NCBI RefSeq assembly: GCF_050624435.1 | Contig: NC_134542.1 | Location: 8,304,497 to 8,368,496, forward strand | Length of the DNA: 64,000 bases | Reading direction: 5' to 3' | Source: Tenrec ecaudatus | Lineage: Eukaryota > Chordata > Mammalia > Afrosoricida > Tenrecidae | Shown here: piece by piece, positions 1-13,216 of the stretch | Position numbering within the stretch: the stretch's first letter is position 1 | How the letters are laid out: each line of letters starts with the position of its first letter | Position numbers and translations under genes: made by a program | The notes under the pieces: generated by a model | Told to the model about the DNA's origin: nothing | Databases searched by the model: none | Seen by the model: only the letters and a program-made list of their open reading frames with translations

Positions 1-370
1 GCCCCTGGTCTGGTTTTAGCTGCTGACACTGAGCTTCTCCAGTGTCCCTTCCCACAGATGTAGCCAATTTGGTCTTGGTATTCCATCTGGAGACGTCTGT
101 GTGTATATTTGCTTATTGTGTGGTTGGAACAACAGTTTTGCTATGAACAAGTCATTGGTTTTGCAAAATTCTATCATGTGATTTCCAGCACTAATGTGTC
201 CTCAATTTTTTGACACCATGAAGCTAAAATTATGCCTCCATCAAGACCCTAGATGTAGGTAAATACCATTTTGGTGACCTTCCTCTTTCTGAGCATGTGC
301 AGAAGTCTAATTCTTATGCTGAATAATCCTGACAAACACCAATGAGACACCCTAGAAGAACCTACTAGAA

Positions 371-565
371 CAGTGGTTCTCAACCTTCCTAAAATGCCAC
401 TATCCTTTTGTACAGTTCCTCATGTTGTGATGACCTCCCAACTATAAAATTATTTTTGTTGCTACTTCATAACTGTCATTTTGCTACTGCTATGAACTGG
501 GTGACTCCTGCAAAAGGGTTGTTTGACCCCCAAAGGGGTCGTGACCCACAGGTTGAGACCCGCTG
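371..565 (+). mobile_element. hAT-type MITE (cagtggttctcaacc family)
   Basis: The element opens with CAGTGGTTCTCAACCTTCC and closes with GGTTGAGACCCGCTG, which are near-inverted ends. It carries the internal text 'cctcatgttgtgatgacc' and the 'ccccaaaggggtcg' palindrome typical of the URR1/Charlie-type non-autonomous hAT family. The flanks TACTAGAA and TAACTAGA look like a worn 8-bp duplication. It has no coding capacity. Confidence 0.75.
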
Positions 566-2040
566 TAACTAGAAGAGCCTCGGTCTTGGACTTGGAGAGC
601 CGTCTTGGCCATGTGAGTTCTGCTGTGCTCCTCTGCTCAACCTGCTAAGTAAAAGCTGCTTATTTGGCTTTTGGCCATTTTGCATCTCTGTAGATGTGCC
701 AAGTGAGACCTTAGAAACTGCAATTACACTTTGGCAAATTTTGTTCTTTGGGTTTGGATCCTGCATCTGTCTCCAAACGAACTCACGTTCTCAGGACTTG
801 AGCCTGTCATCGGGCCTAATCTGCCAGTCTCTCAGGCTTGTGAATCAAGAGCCTGTCGTTTGACTTGCTGATTCATCAGCCCCTACAACCAAAGGAGTGA
901 ATAGATTCCATTTGACCGGCATCTAAACTACTGAGTTTGGACTTTCCAGCATCCACAAATATCGGAGCCATTTCCTCGATGGCTTGTGTATTCTCTGAGA
1001 CATTGGAGTGAATGTCAAACCTGAGATGTGGGGCAGAATCCTGAGAGGAGTGGTAGTTGATAGCAGAGATGAAGTGGTGGTGCAGCATTGGGGAAGAGTT
1101 GGATGTTTGGGGCATCTTGAACGTACCAATAGGGACTACTCATGCTGATCCTTCTAAAAGACATTCTTCACGCAACAAGAAAGATATTCTCTGAAAACTA
1201 CAATAGCAAGTGACCATTCTGAGGCTGGAAAGCGCCCCATGATATACCAGGACTAGGTCCTGGGAGGCTTTCCATGAGAGGAAGCCAGAATCCCAGTCCG
1301 GGATACCTGCATTTATGGTGAACCAGAGAATGTGGGAAGGGAGTGAGACTTCCTCAGCTCTGAGGGGACTCAAGGAAGGCAGGGGAGAGGGAGGGTGCTG
1401 TCGGGAAGGAGGCGGAGAAAACCCTCCAAAGCAGGGAGCAAGATGGAGGGAGTCTAGTGCAGGATGGCCGAGCACCTCCTGGGGCAGATGAAGATGAAAA
1501 GACCATGGGAGCCATAGGTGCTTTGTCACGCCCAGGTTGAGAGCGCAAATCCAGGTCAGACCAGGTGGAAGCTAAGAAGTGGACAGAAAGGGGAAGGGAG
1601 GCCATGTGTGTAGGTTTTTCAACAAAGGTCAAGGACCTTCTCTGCAAGGAGGCGATGGGTGTGAGGGACTGATGGACAGGGTGGACCATGACCTCCAGCT
1701 GCTGAACAGCTTCTGGGAAGCAGGTGGTTGAGGCAGGAGCAGCATCAGCCAAGGGGAATCCCGCACCCACAACGAAACCATCACAAATGAAGCCGGGATG
1801 TTGTCCACAAGGACTCCTAGTGGAGAGGAACAGCGATGGTGGCCTGCTGGTGAGCTGCTTCCTGTCCTACGTCCTTCTAAGTAAAGCTGCTGTCAGTGTG
1901 CGATCAAGCCACAAGGAACCTCATGACAGATGTCTTGTTGAGTATTTTGTCCCTGCTGTCCAGCTCAGTGCTGGCACATGGTAGGAACTCAATGAATGGA
2001 AACAGATGAATAAATGTACCAGGACCTTAAAAGAGGAGTG
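566..2040. other. SP100-like intron, no gene seen
   Basis: No exon with both splice sites and family similarity was found on the minus strand here. Long open frames at 1140-1770 lie in purine-rich sequence without recognisable protein. A worn LTR or other old repeat is possible at 770-1130. Confidence 0.5.
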
Positions 2041-2044
2041 ACTA

Positions 2045-2290
<246 letters not shown>

Positions 2291-3266
2291 TTATGGATAT
2301 TGTATTCTGTAAGATAAGGCATACTCTCGTGGAAAGTTTTAGAATTTCTGTATACAAATGCAACAAATAAGTCCTTCCTCCTTAAAACAATACTTGTTTG
2401 TGAATCTGATTTCCTCACGCTGATTTACCTTAGGGATAGGGAGCTAGTTGGAAGCATAAAAGTGTGTTCGAAGTTAAAAGATGGGTAGCTTACGATCCTG
2501 GCCACGATGGTTTAGGACGAGCCTTAGCAGGGGATGGGTGGCCCTTCTGTTGTCTGGACAACCACTAGCTTTCCCTTAGGACTGATTGGTGCAGAAGGTC
2601 CCAGGGAAGTCAGATGCCAGCCTCTTCCCATTATGAACTTCACCGAAGGGAAAGCATACTCATAGAACAAAGAGAAGACATGCTTTTCTGTTTCTTCCAG
2701 GACTCCTGCTAAAATTTACAGACTGAGAATAGAAAAAAAAAATGATTGGGGGCGAGAGAGATAGAGAAGATAGAAGAAACCAAAAACCACAGGAGGAGGA
2801 ATCTGCCGAGAAAAATACTAAGACTCTGCTCCCCAAATTACAAGACACCAATTTCCTGAGGGTTTTAAGGTTCTCAGATCTAAGCATTTTAAATGGATGC
2901 TCACTGACTGAAATTCTGGACCAATTCTCTTATTTATATTTTTAATTTTAGTTTCACCTTCATTGCATGAATTCTTACACAACATTACCCATGTAGGGAA
3001 CATACTTGCTTCTGACCCAGCCGATGTCCTGCGCAAGTCACTCCCCTCCAACAGGCATGCCCCACCTTCAGCGGGAAGCAGGAGCAAGTCTGGTGATGCC
3101 CGTTTTTCCCACTCACTTTTCCTTATGGGATATTTACAGGAATACTTAACACGTTCCTCCCGCTCATTGGTGGCCCCTCACTCAGCTAGTGTGTCCTGTT
3201 GTTTGGATCTGGACTAGGAGAGCGTGATGTCGCTTAGGCTGGGCTGGGTTTAGAAACATCACTCAC

Positions 3267-3429
3267 TGTAAACAATTTATTGCTGATGAGGCCACGGTCT
3301 CGGAGCGTCTCGAGGAAAGGAAATGTCCTGTCGATTGCGTGTGAAATCTCCACCTTGTGCATCCGGTAGTGATTGAATATAGCTTCATAAACCCCTCTGT
3401 CATTTAAATTTTGATCTTGAATGGACATC
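3267..3429 (-). CDS. SP100: SP100-like HSR domain, first half (internal exon)
   Basis: This internal exon has 54 complete codons after one split-codon base. Its acceptor is ttttcccctag and its donor is ACA|GTGAGT. The peptide starts MSIQDQNLNDR and contains HKVEISHAI, RTFPFLETLRDRGLISNK and LFT. This is the first half of an HSR domain, with the conserved KVEI..AI..FPFL..LRDR pattern of SP100/SP140/SP110. The leading split codon ends in G, so an Arg before MSIQDQ is likely, giving R-M-x-x-x-D-Q as in SP100. The ATG at the exon start is therefore probably not the start codon. Joined to 2050-2218 it gives an HSR domain of about 110 residues. The upstream exon or exons were not found. They should lie between 3.4 and 34.6 kb. 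Confidence 0.88.
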
Positions 3430-3929
3430 CTAGGGGAAAACAATGCCACATGAAAACAGCCATTAGCTTCCAAGACACTTGTAAAGGCCGTAAAAGTTTA
3501 TACATGAAGAACTCACCTATAAAACAAATGGTCTTGATTAGAGACTAGGATAAACGGAATAATTAAAGATATAATAGAAGAGAGCTTGGTGTTTCAAAAA
3601 GACCTAGATAATTCACTGAAACATTTTTTTTCTCTATTACAAATAGTTGAACAGATGCCGTTTTTCTAACACAAGATACATTGTTACAATTGAAGTCTTT
3701 GAACAATAACTATTAAGATGAACTTCTGAGTGCTACAGGAATATTCTCTGTTCTTTTGAGTAAAGAGACAATTGTGTGGAGACAAAATAAAATTTGTGCT
3801 AACAGGTATGTAAACATTCTCCAACTTTCTGTATTATATTTCTAATCTCAATAAAATAATAAGTAACTAAGTGTTTTGGATTGTCAAATGCACTTAAGTC
3901 AATTAACATTATTAAAGTTTCTTATTAAA

Positions 3930-4480
3930 TGTGGTAGTTTTATAATCTGTTGTCAATTTAAGAATTAAGAATGAAGGGGTGGAATTTAGCCTGTCAATCA
4001 AGTCACACAACAATGAGGCCTCTGTGTGGGCAAGACCTTCTCCTGAATATTCTGGGAACTCCTGTATTCCTCCTTGGAGGCGGGAGACACTCTCTCTTGG
4101 TTTACTCCCTGAGAGACTATTGACAAGACACACGAAACCATGCTAGTGCCCTGAGCTGGAAATGCCATGTGGAGACCCCTGCCAGACTGAGATACTTACA
4201 ATGCCACTGAATCCACAAGGCTTCCTATTCACTGGCCTGTGATCTTCCTGTATTCAGCATCATTTCATGTGTTTCGTGAGTATGAAGAGCAATTTATTCA
4301 TTGGTACTGGATAGATGGGCTAATATTGGATTATGGACTTGATCTAGACTTGGTTGGGATGTTTTCTCAATATTCCATTGCTCCTGTATATATTATTATT
4401 ATACACACACATATGAGTGTCTTTCTTATACACTTATGAGTGTCTATGAATTTGTTAATCTAGTCTACCAGACTAACACA
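3930..4480 (+). mobile_element. Solo LTR, TGTGGTAGTTA...CTAACACA family (copy 1)
   Basis: This copy of 551 bp begins TGTGGTAGTTT and ends ACTAACACA, so it has TG...CA ends like a retroviral-type LTR. Flanking 5-mers TTAAA and TTAGA match at four of five bases. Text is shared with the copies at 38427, 57600, 61126 and 63810, for example 'agcctgtcaatcaagtca', 'tgaggcctctgtgtgggc' and 'gattctgggaactc'. No internal viral genes are present. The class (ERVL/MaLR-like) is inferred from 5-bp duplications and the end wording. Confidence 0.65.
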
Positions 4481-5046
4481 TTAGATATCACTGAAATACA
4501 TGGCTCAGAGATGCAACTATGATTTTAACAAGGCTAGTTCAAGATATTTGGGGTTAATAATGTTGTATAATATATAGGATATGGTCAATGTGTATGTAGA
4601 AACTATGTCCATATAATACTGATTTTAATTCATTGTAGGGCTTCATGGTCTGAAGATCCTACATTTTTATCCATATCTTAGCTTTAGAAGTTACATTCTT
4701 TGCAGTTCCCCTTTATTCTAAGCAGAGCTGTGAGCACTTTATGCACATCTCCTGCAATGAGTCTCTAGGCTTCTTGTACATGAAAATGCCGTGTCATAGC
4801 GAATGCCACAATCATCTCCACAATCAACCTTAGAAAAATCACTTCCCTCTTGTCATCTGCTTTCCACCTTTACCCAACCTTCCCTGCCAACCCCCTCAAG
4901 AAACCATCAATACAGCCACTTTCTCTCTAGCTTCTGGATTTCAGACACAGAAAAACACAGAAAGTGAAATTAGAAAAACAAAACGGAAACACTGAGCACC
5001 GCATGAAAGCAAGTCTATTCACAACCCCAGGCTGTGGTCAGAGGGG

Positions 5047-5235
5047 ACTCCAAACTCAACTCGCTGCCATTGAGTCAATGGTGACGCACAGAGACCTCCT
5101 GTGGGTTGCTGAGACAGTCACTCTATGGGAGTAGAAAGCCCAATCTTTCTCTTGTGGCACTCCCAGTGGTTTTGAACTGCTGACCATACAGATCACAGCC
5201 CAACTTGTTATCATTGCATCCCCAGGACTCCTTTA
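5047..5235 (-). mobile_element. AfroSINE copy
   Basis: Reverse-complement AfroSINE wording is visible: 'cgctgccattgagtcaatggtgacgc', 'agagacctcctgtgggttgctgagac', 'tggttttgaactgctgacc' and then the worn tRNA-derived head. It is diverged. Confidence 0.75.
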
Positions 5236-5329
5236 CTGGAGACTTAATCCAAGTGTGGACCCTGCGAATAGATTTTTGGCTCTCACTGTTGTATGTACCC
5301 TTCTGAAACCAGGTGTTCAAAATTTAAGA

Positions 5330-5500
5330 TCTGCTATCATTCCCTCATTTGGGTTTGGATTTTACCATCTATAATCCTTGGATCACATAGGCTGATATAC
5401 TTTTTCTGTGTGGGCTCAGTTGACTTCTCACTCAGATGGCTGCTTGCTCAATGACAAGCGTTTAAGGCCCCCAGACATTTTTTTTTGGGAGGAGGGGGGG
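5330..5500 (-). mobile_element. L1 3' UTR fragment
   Basis: Phrases such as 'ggatcacataggctgatatactt', 'cttctcactcagatggctgcttg' and 'gcgtttaaggcccccagac' parallel the minus-strand L1 3' UTR at 36795-37640. It is short and diverged. Confidence 0.5.
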
Positions 5501-6179
5501 CTAACAACTGGCAATCTCTACTTTCTTCGCAGCACTTTGCTACAGAACCCAAGATCTATTCATGAGGGCAAGCATCAATCAGGGTCAGGTAATAATAACG
5601 AACTGTTCTCAGACTGGGGCTAGAATTAAGTCTGAGTCCAAAAGCCATTCATGTATCTACAGTTTACATATATCTCTGGTTCACTTTAGAGCCATTGCTA
5701 TCATTTTATGTCAGAGAAAATCACTGATCCCCCTCCTATGGGATAAGGCAGTTATATTGATAGTGTCATTACTTTAGCCAACGGTGTAGAACTTACATCA
5801 CTATTGAGAAAATGACATTATATAACTGTCGCTGGCTATGAACTTCAATGCACGAATCTTTGACTTGTACAGATTAAACTCTATGTGACTGGACACTATT
5901 TACACAAACAACGGGAGTTGGTGATGGAGCAGAAAATCCAAGAACATTCATTTACAGTTGTGGAACCTTGCCCACCAGTTTAATACATGTCATCATAAAG
6001 CACGGGGGAGCATTAAAATAAGTATATGATAGCTTCAGGCCACTGCTCATTGGACTCCCTCAAGGCAAGAGTCCTGCAACAAAGTCCAGTGATTGCCAAT
6101 TCTATAATCATGGAATAGCAGCCATCTGGCTCTGAAACACTCGGAGTTTCAGACTAAGAACAAGGGTCACGAGTCAGTT

Positions 6180-7795
6180 TGAGATAAAGAATGGGCAACA
6201 TATTGAATGATAAAGGAAGCATCAAGAGAAGATGGAAAAATATACAAAAGAATAAGTCAGCATTGAACCACTCTAAGAAGCAGCACATGACCAGCAACTG
6301 ACGACAGTGGAGGGAGAAGTTCAAGGGCCACTAGAGACATTAGAAAAGCACAAAGCTACAGGAATTGAACCAACTGAAATGTTTCAACAAGCCAGTGAAG
6401 AAGGCACTGGAAGCATCCTTTTGTCCAATATTCTATGCCAGCAAATACGGAAGACAGCTATCTAGTCAATGACTTGAAGAAATACATGTTTTCCACAGAA
6501 AAATGATGCAATAAAATGCAGAAATTATTGACCAGCATGACTAATATCACACTGAAGCAAGACTTTGCTAAAGATGATTCAACAATGGTTGCAGCAGTAT
6601 ATAAACAGGACAGGGAGCTGCCAAAAATCCAAGCTGGACTTAAAAGAAGATGTGGAATGAGGGGTGCCATTGAAGTTATCAGATGGGTCTTGGCAAAACG
6701 CAGAGAATGCCAGAAAAAAATTTTTATTTCCATTTTATTGACTATGCAAAGTCATTAGAATTTGTGGATCTTAACAAACTATGGAGAGCCTTTGGAAGAA
6801 TGGGAGTTCCATAACACTTCATTGTACTCCTGGGCAGCTAGCTGTATATGGATCGAGAGGCAATTATGCAAAAAGAAAAATAGGATAATGCATGGTTTAA
6901 ATTAGGAAAGGTGTGAGTCATTGTTGTAGCCTCTCACCATACTTATTTAATCTTCATGCTGAGCAAATCATCAGAGAATCTGGCTTATGTGAAGAATTAT
7001 GTGGCATCAGGATAGGAGGAAGGCTTATTAGTGACCTGCAATAAGTAGATGATACCACCTTGCTTGCAAAATAAGAGAACTTGAAACACTTGCTGATCAA
7101 GATCAAGGACTGCGGCCTTTGGTATGGATTATGGTTCAATGTAAAGAAAACCAAAATCCACACAATTGGACCAACAGTAACATAAATGGAGTAGAGATTG
7201 AATTTGTCAGTGCTTCATCTTGTTTGGATCCACAATCAATGCTCATGGAAGTAGCAGTCAAGATATCAAATGATGCATTACATTCGATAAAAATGCTTCA
7301 CAAGACCTTTTTAAAGGGTTGTCAAGCAAGGGTATTACTTGGGACGAATGTGTGCCTGACCCAAACCTCACCTAAGTCATCTTATTTTCAAATCGCTGCA
7401 TGCATGTGAATGTTGGACATCGAATAAGGATGACCAAAGAAGAATAGATGCATTTGAATTATGATGCTGGTGAAGTGTTTTGAATGGACTGCCAAAAGAA
7501 CAAATAAATAAGTCTTGGAAGAAGTACTGTCAGAATGCTCCCTAGGGGCAGAGAGGGAGAGACATGTCAGGAACGACCATTCCCTGGAAGAAAACATGAT
7601 GTTTGGTAAAGTAGAGGGGCTTCGCAAAAGAGGAGGGCCATTGACAAGATGATTGACAAAGTGGCTGCAACATGGGCTCAAACATGGGAATGATTATGAG
7701 GATGGCACAGCAGTAGACCATGTTTCATTCTGTTGTCATAGTGTTGATATACATTGACTCCACCTCTAAGGCACTGAACAACAAGAACAGCACAA
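6180..7795 (+). mobile_element. RTE-clade LINE, ORF2 RT region to 3' end (decayed)
   Basis: Broken translations show RTE/BovB-type reverse transcriptase: FIDYAKSLEFVDLNKLWRAF, GRMGVP, LSPYLFNLHAEQIIRESGL, IRIGGRLISDL and VDDTTLLAK (the YADD box altered to VDDT). These are followed by C-terminal text (ECWTSNKDDQRRIDAFEL) and the RTE tail ending 'ccatgtttcattctgttgtcat'. Stops and frame changes interrupt it throughout, so it is dead. In afrotherians this LINE provides the 3' tail and probably the machinery used by AfroSINEs (known of the family, not shown here). Confidence 0.8.
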
Positions 7796-7974
7796 AACCG
7801 ATGGCCATATCTCACTCAATGTGGACAAAGAAAGCATTTTCCTTGCTAATTGAACACACACAAGGATACCTTCTATCACCACTCTTAATTAACATTAGGC
7901 TTGAAATCTTAGCCAGAGCTATTAGACAGCAACAACCCAAAACTCAAAGGCATTCAAATCAGTCAAGAAGAAAT

Positions 7975-8135
7975 AAAATCTCCCCTAATAAAATGTAAAA
8001 AAAAGAAAAGAAGAGAAAAAAAAAAGAAAATGATGAGGGCAAAGAGTGTACAGATGTGCTTTGTACAACTGATGTATGTGTATGTATGGACTGTGATAAG
8101 AGTTGTATGAGCCCCTAATAAAATGTTAAACAAAA
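7975..8135 (+). mobile_element. L1 3'-end unit (truncated dimer)
   Basis: It starts inside one 'cccctaataaaatg' unit, passes a poly(A)-rich joint and continues with a full second unit (gatgagggcaaagag ... gagcccctaataaaatg). This is the same two-unit 3' end seen at 25991 and 56380. It is inserted in L1 ORF2. Confidence 0.7.
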
Positions 8136-8827
8136 GATGATCTGAAAACCCTACCATAAAGCCATTCAAAAGATAGATAAAATTTAACAAGTATTCTTGC
8201 GCAGTTGAGCTTGTAAGAAAATAAAAGTCCCAGAGTCAAAAATAAAGAGAAATTTGAAAAACAGTAAAAAAAAAAAAATAAATAAATAAAATCTATTTAT
8301 TTGTGGATATAGATGCTACCTATAGAACAGTCCCCAAATCAGCAAGAACATTGTTGAAAGTAATCAAAAGATTCAGCAACATGGCACTGTACAACTTCAA
8401 CATACAAAACTCAACCAGATTCTGAATAGTAAGTAAGCGAGGTCTGAAGAAGAAAACAAGGAAACAATACAAGCCAAAGAACTACAAAATACTACTACAA
8501 GAAACCAAGAGACCAACAAAAATGGAAGGACGTTCTATGTTCCTAAATTGGAAGACCTAACATTGTGGAAATGTCAATACAAACCCAAGTAATAAATAAA
8601 TACAATGCTATTCAGATTCAGATTCCAGAATTATTCTTTCAAGAAATGGAGAAATAAATCACCAACTTGATATGGAAAGAAAAAAGATCAAGGAAAAACA
8701 AAGCACTACTGCAGCAGAGAAGTAGGAGGCCTCTCACTCCCTAACTTCAAAACCTACTACACAGTCACAGTCGTCAAACAGCCTGGTGTTGGTACAGGTG
8801 ATAAATACTCAGAAATGAATCCATCCA

Positions 8828-9030
8828 CCTGCTCACTGCCACCAAGTCTGTGCTGAGTCATAGCAACACTATGGGGCAGGACAGAAATGCCTCTGTGAGT
8901 TTCTAAGACTGTAACTCTTTATGTGAGTAGAAAGCTCCGTCTTTCTTTTAGGAGCGGATGGTGATTTAGAACTGCTGGCCTTGCAGTTAGTTGCTCAATT
9001 AGTAACTATGGCGTGCTAACTACCATTCAC
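8828..9030 (-). mobile_element. AfroSINE copy inside L1
   Basis: Text includes 'ctcactgccaccaagtctg', 'gactgtaactctttatgtgagtagaaagc' and 'gatttagaactgctggcc'. It is a minus-oriented AfroSINE sitting within the L1 fragment 7796-9455. Confidence 0.8.
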
Positions 9031-12000
9031 CTACAGACAATTGATTTTTGACAAAGGGCCCCAATAGGCTAAATGAGGAAGCAATAGTCTTTTCAAAAAA
9101 TACTGCTTTCAAAATTGGATTTCCATTTATAGAAGACCTTAATGCAAACCGTAGAACCATAATGATTATCAGTGAAAAATCAGGGGAAAACTTAAGGGAC
9201 TCAGTAGATGGCATAAACACCCTATGGAGCATAGTGAAAAACAGACATTCATCAGAAGACAAGTTCGATACGGGGACCTCATGAAACAAGACGTGTGTGC
9301 ATCCAAAGACTTCACCAAAACAGTAAAAAGAACAATAGAGGGAAAAGACTGGGGACAATTTTGACAATGATAAATTAGAAAATGGAAGTAATCTATAAGA
9401 ACTGTAGAAAATGTCAACACTTCTACAAGAAGAGTATAATTACTCCAATTTAAAAATAGGTAGAAGAGGAGTCAAGGTGGCATTCAGGTAGAATTACCCA
9501 CCTGGTGCTTCTGTTGTTAGTTTGGAAAATTAAGAGGCACAGGAGGCTAATATTGGGAGGCAGGGTGCTAGAAATAAATTCCAAATGTAATAGGGTCTGT
9601 GGTTCAGACCTCCCCCTGCGATTTTCACCCACAGAGCAATTGGAGGGCTCCCTGAGACGCTTTAAGTTCACTGTGTCTGTCTCTGGGCTCTGCTAATCTT
9701 CCACCAGGTCCAGTAGGACAGCATCTGCCACCCCTTCCTGTGCCTGAGATCTGACCCACAGAGTGCAGTAATTTGCCCAGACTGCTCTCTAAAGGTGTCA
9801 TAATCCCAGGCTCAGGGAGAGCCTCCGAGAATTAGCCGCAAGAGCTCACATCAGAGTTTCCCTTTCTGCTGCTTTCTGCACTCCTGCATTCAAGGGAGTT
9901 GCATTTCCCCTCCCTGGCCAAGAGGAGAATGACCACATTGGCCACACCCTTTCCTCCTCTCCCCAGCTCTGTCTGACCAACTGCCTAGCAGATAGATAGC
10001 TAATTGGATACTAATTTGCTGCAATTGGAGAGCCCCTAGGATATTTACCCAAGGCAGAATGCCTACAGAGCTGTGCAGGAGAGAGCTGGGAGCGACATCA
10101 GAGGGCATCTGGGAGGATTCAGATCCACTGGGCCCCAACCCCACTCAACCAATCTGATTCCTCTTCCATGGGGACAGAGAAATACAACCTCAATACCAGG
10201 GCACCCTATAAACTCTTTCAAACTCTCCCCCTCCCCAACAACTTAAGAAATGCTTTCATTCTGAGTTCCTTTGCTGTAATTCGAATGTAAGCCAGCACAA
10301 ACCTGGTTAATTACCATAACTTTAACATAACAAACCAGGAAACGCCAGCAGGAGCTGAAAACTGCAGGCCAGGCCCAAAACTGGTTCTACCAGCTTTGGC
10401 TTGATAAAGTTTTTGAAAGACAATTTTAAAGACAACACAGAGGTACATTTTCTCAATATAACTCACTGAATCATAAGAATACCACTCGGCAGTAAAATAT
10501 CATACCACCAAACACTGTCCCGACATAATACACAAGGTCGACAAGGGACTCTGGTGGATTCACTATACGCCTCCTTTACCTCAATGACAATAACCCCAGG
10601 AACCTGTTCCCTTCACATCCACTACACACAACCTCCTTTAAACTCACAAAGTAAAATTGCAGCTTTCTAGGGAGAGAGCTGGATTGCAGGGAGACAGAGA
10701 TGCAGCTTAAACTTGTGGCATAGCAAGATCACAAGATAGTTGTTAGATTTAATTGCATTAGCTTCTAAGGAACAGGGACTTATCACTTCAGGTGTACTTG
10801 GCCAACTGCACCATTTCTGGAAAGGTGCCAGCGAATACAGGGTCTCCTTACACTGACCATCTACTGAACAGAAGTCCCATCTCCCAGGGGCACCCACTAT
10901 CATAGCCTATATCTACCCTGGGATTGTACGTAAGGAGAGGAGACCTCAAAGTTCTGCAACAACATACTATAAAAGGGTCTTCCATTATAAACACAAATAA
11001 TTAAAAATCCGCACTCTCCCTTTCACAATTTACAGGGTTGACAGGGAACGTGGTAATTTTAACATACCCATCACACACCACAACCACCACATCTAGTACT
11101 GCCTCCTACACCTTGAGAATAGCTATTCTCCATCATTGTACCAACTAAATACATATGTCCCACACCCTTGCACCCAGGTCCCCTTGAAGGCCAGTCCACC
11201 TGGGCATTATCAGCCTGCCCAGTGGCACCCTCGCTGCTCACGAAAGACCTGACACAAATGTTAGCGATAGCAACCTGCAGCCATTCTGTGCACAGGTCCC
11301 TTGAATAGTTCCCGCCCTTACTAAGGCCGTAAGCATCGGCCTGTGCTGCTTGGGATTGGCCGGCCATGCACAACCCTTGTTGCATACGATCACCTGCCCA
11401 CCCTGCCTTAGAGATCCACCAACGCTGCCCTCCAAATAGTTTTGGCTGTCTAAGGTCAGGGTCAATCCCAGTGAGACAAAGTTGAAGCTTGAGCCCGCAG
11501 TGGAGTTGGCCCCAGGTCATCCTTAGAATCATCCCTACTAGCCTTTGAGAAAGAAATCACACTGATCCTGTACTCCCAGGAAAATGGAGCCCAGCTCCTC
11601 CAAACCACCACACAGACAACAACCCAAACCAGCAGCCACTACAAGAAAGAAAGAGAAACAAAATGCAATTTCTGAGGGGGATATGAACCTAACGATGTAC
11701 ATAGAAGGGGCAGACTTTGAATTGTCACAAAAAGAAATCTTCATCATGCTGCTCAGACTCATACAGGATATGAGAGAATCAATACAGAAAAAAGCATGAA
11801 AAAATAAGAGGATAGAGTCTGCTTACTGAAGGGAAATATAAGAGTTAAGGGAAAATGCAGCAGAAGCAGAGCAAACAGCAACAGACCTTACTGCCATACT
11901 AGAAGAGGCAGAGAATTGTATCAGTGAAGGAGCCGACATCAATATCCAAGTTGAGAGATGAAACATTGAGAAATTACAAGAGACCCTAATGAAATTAAAA

Positions 12001-12343
12001 GACTAATCACACAGTACTATGAAGGACTGCACACCAAGGAATACAACAGAGAAGTACCTGGAAAAATAAACTCTCCTCAGATTATCCCATCTAGACGGCA
12101 AGAACCTGGCTTCACTGGAGCATTCTACCAAGCATTCAGGAGCTGAAACAAATGCCACACAAGCTCTTCCAGAACACAGAGAAGGACAGAAAACTCCCAA
12201 ACACATTCTGCGAAGCTAGTGTAACACTGATCCCCAAACCAGGTAAGGATTCGAGAATAGAGAGCTATAGGCTGATATCTCTAATGAACATAGATAGAAA
12301 AATCCTAAACAAAATTTTGGCCAGTACAATACAGAGGTATATA

Positions 12344-13216
12344 CAGTAGAAACCCGGACCTCAACACTAATCCATTCTAGAAGGAGGGTTAATATGTGAA
12401 GCAGTCGAGTTCCAAATCAATTTTTCCCATAAAAAATAACTGAAAATGGATTAATCTGTTTTCGACCACCAAGTTGTTATCCTAACCTTGCCTTTTTATA
12501 TAAAGCATTACACAGAAATTTCAAAGTAAATAAGTTCAGAGTTAAATAATACAATTTAAATAAGAAACAACATTAAAAAGTTTTTTCACACCTACAGTGT
12601 GACCCATACCTTGAAATTGATGAGGATCTGGATCTGTGGACACGGATGAAGAGAGGAAGGATGGAGAGAGAGTCATTGTTTGGAAGGGGAATCCCCTTCC
12701 CTAAAATCAACTGGTAGCTGCTTTTCAGGTGTTTCCCGTCCCCCACCCCCTTCTCTGCCTTTTTTCACTAGGACCTGACTGGCTTTCTCTTAAAAAAATA
12801 TCTGTTTAATGTGGTCTGTTATTGGCATTTCCTTAAATATTTTCTAAAAGGGATTATTAAATTATCATCAACAATATTGATAACATGGGTAAACAGTTTA
12901 TTATCATGATGATTCTTTTCAAAAAACTCTTTCTGAGGATCCACATTTTTTAATCTAAAAGCAGTACAAAACCCCACAAAACTAAGAATAGTATCGTAAA
13001 ATGCTTGGAACACAGCCCAAACGTTTTAAACAACAAGTACTAACAATGCCAACTAACACCGAGTGACTGAAACACGAACTGCTTCTGTTTACAAAAATCA
13101 CATGCCTCGGGTCAGATTCCAATATTTTGTTTGATCTCCGATGCAAGACTCTCTCGACATTTCGAGTTGAAATCCGATTATGTTGAGTACTGATGCGGAG
13201 TAGCAGGGTTCCACTG
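12344..13216 (+). mobile_element. Tigger/mariner-like DNA transposon with TA duplication
   Basis: The 873-bp element begins CAGTAGAAACCCGGACCTC and ends GCAGGGTTCCACTG, imperfect inverted ends of Tigger style. It is flanked by TA at 12342-12343 and 13217-13218. L1 ORF2 text stops at 12341 and resumes after 13218 in the same reading frame, so the element went into the L1 after the L1 was in place. I see no intact transposase, so it is probably non-autonomous. Confidence 0.85.

Larger units (their letters stand above)
7796..9455 (+). mobile_element. Old L1 ORF2 fragment with nested insertions
   Basis: L1 ORF2 text is readable in broken frames: 'LARAIRQQQ' near 7910, then 'TSRNGEINHQLDMERKK'-like text around 8640 and endonuclease/RT C-terminal text at 9040-9440. 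It is interrupted by an L1 3'-end unit at about 7975-8135 and an AfroSINE at 8828-9030. It ends where the L1 beginning at 9460 was inserted. Confidence 0.7.

Noticed and set aside
1140-1770. Minus-strand frames of 129 and 138 codons near the HSR exons, considered as further SP100-like exons
   Set aside because: The peptides (PSPLPSLSPLR and the like) are low complexity from purine-rich DNA and do not resemble SP family linkers.
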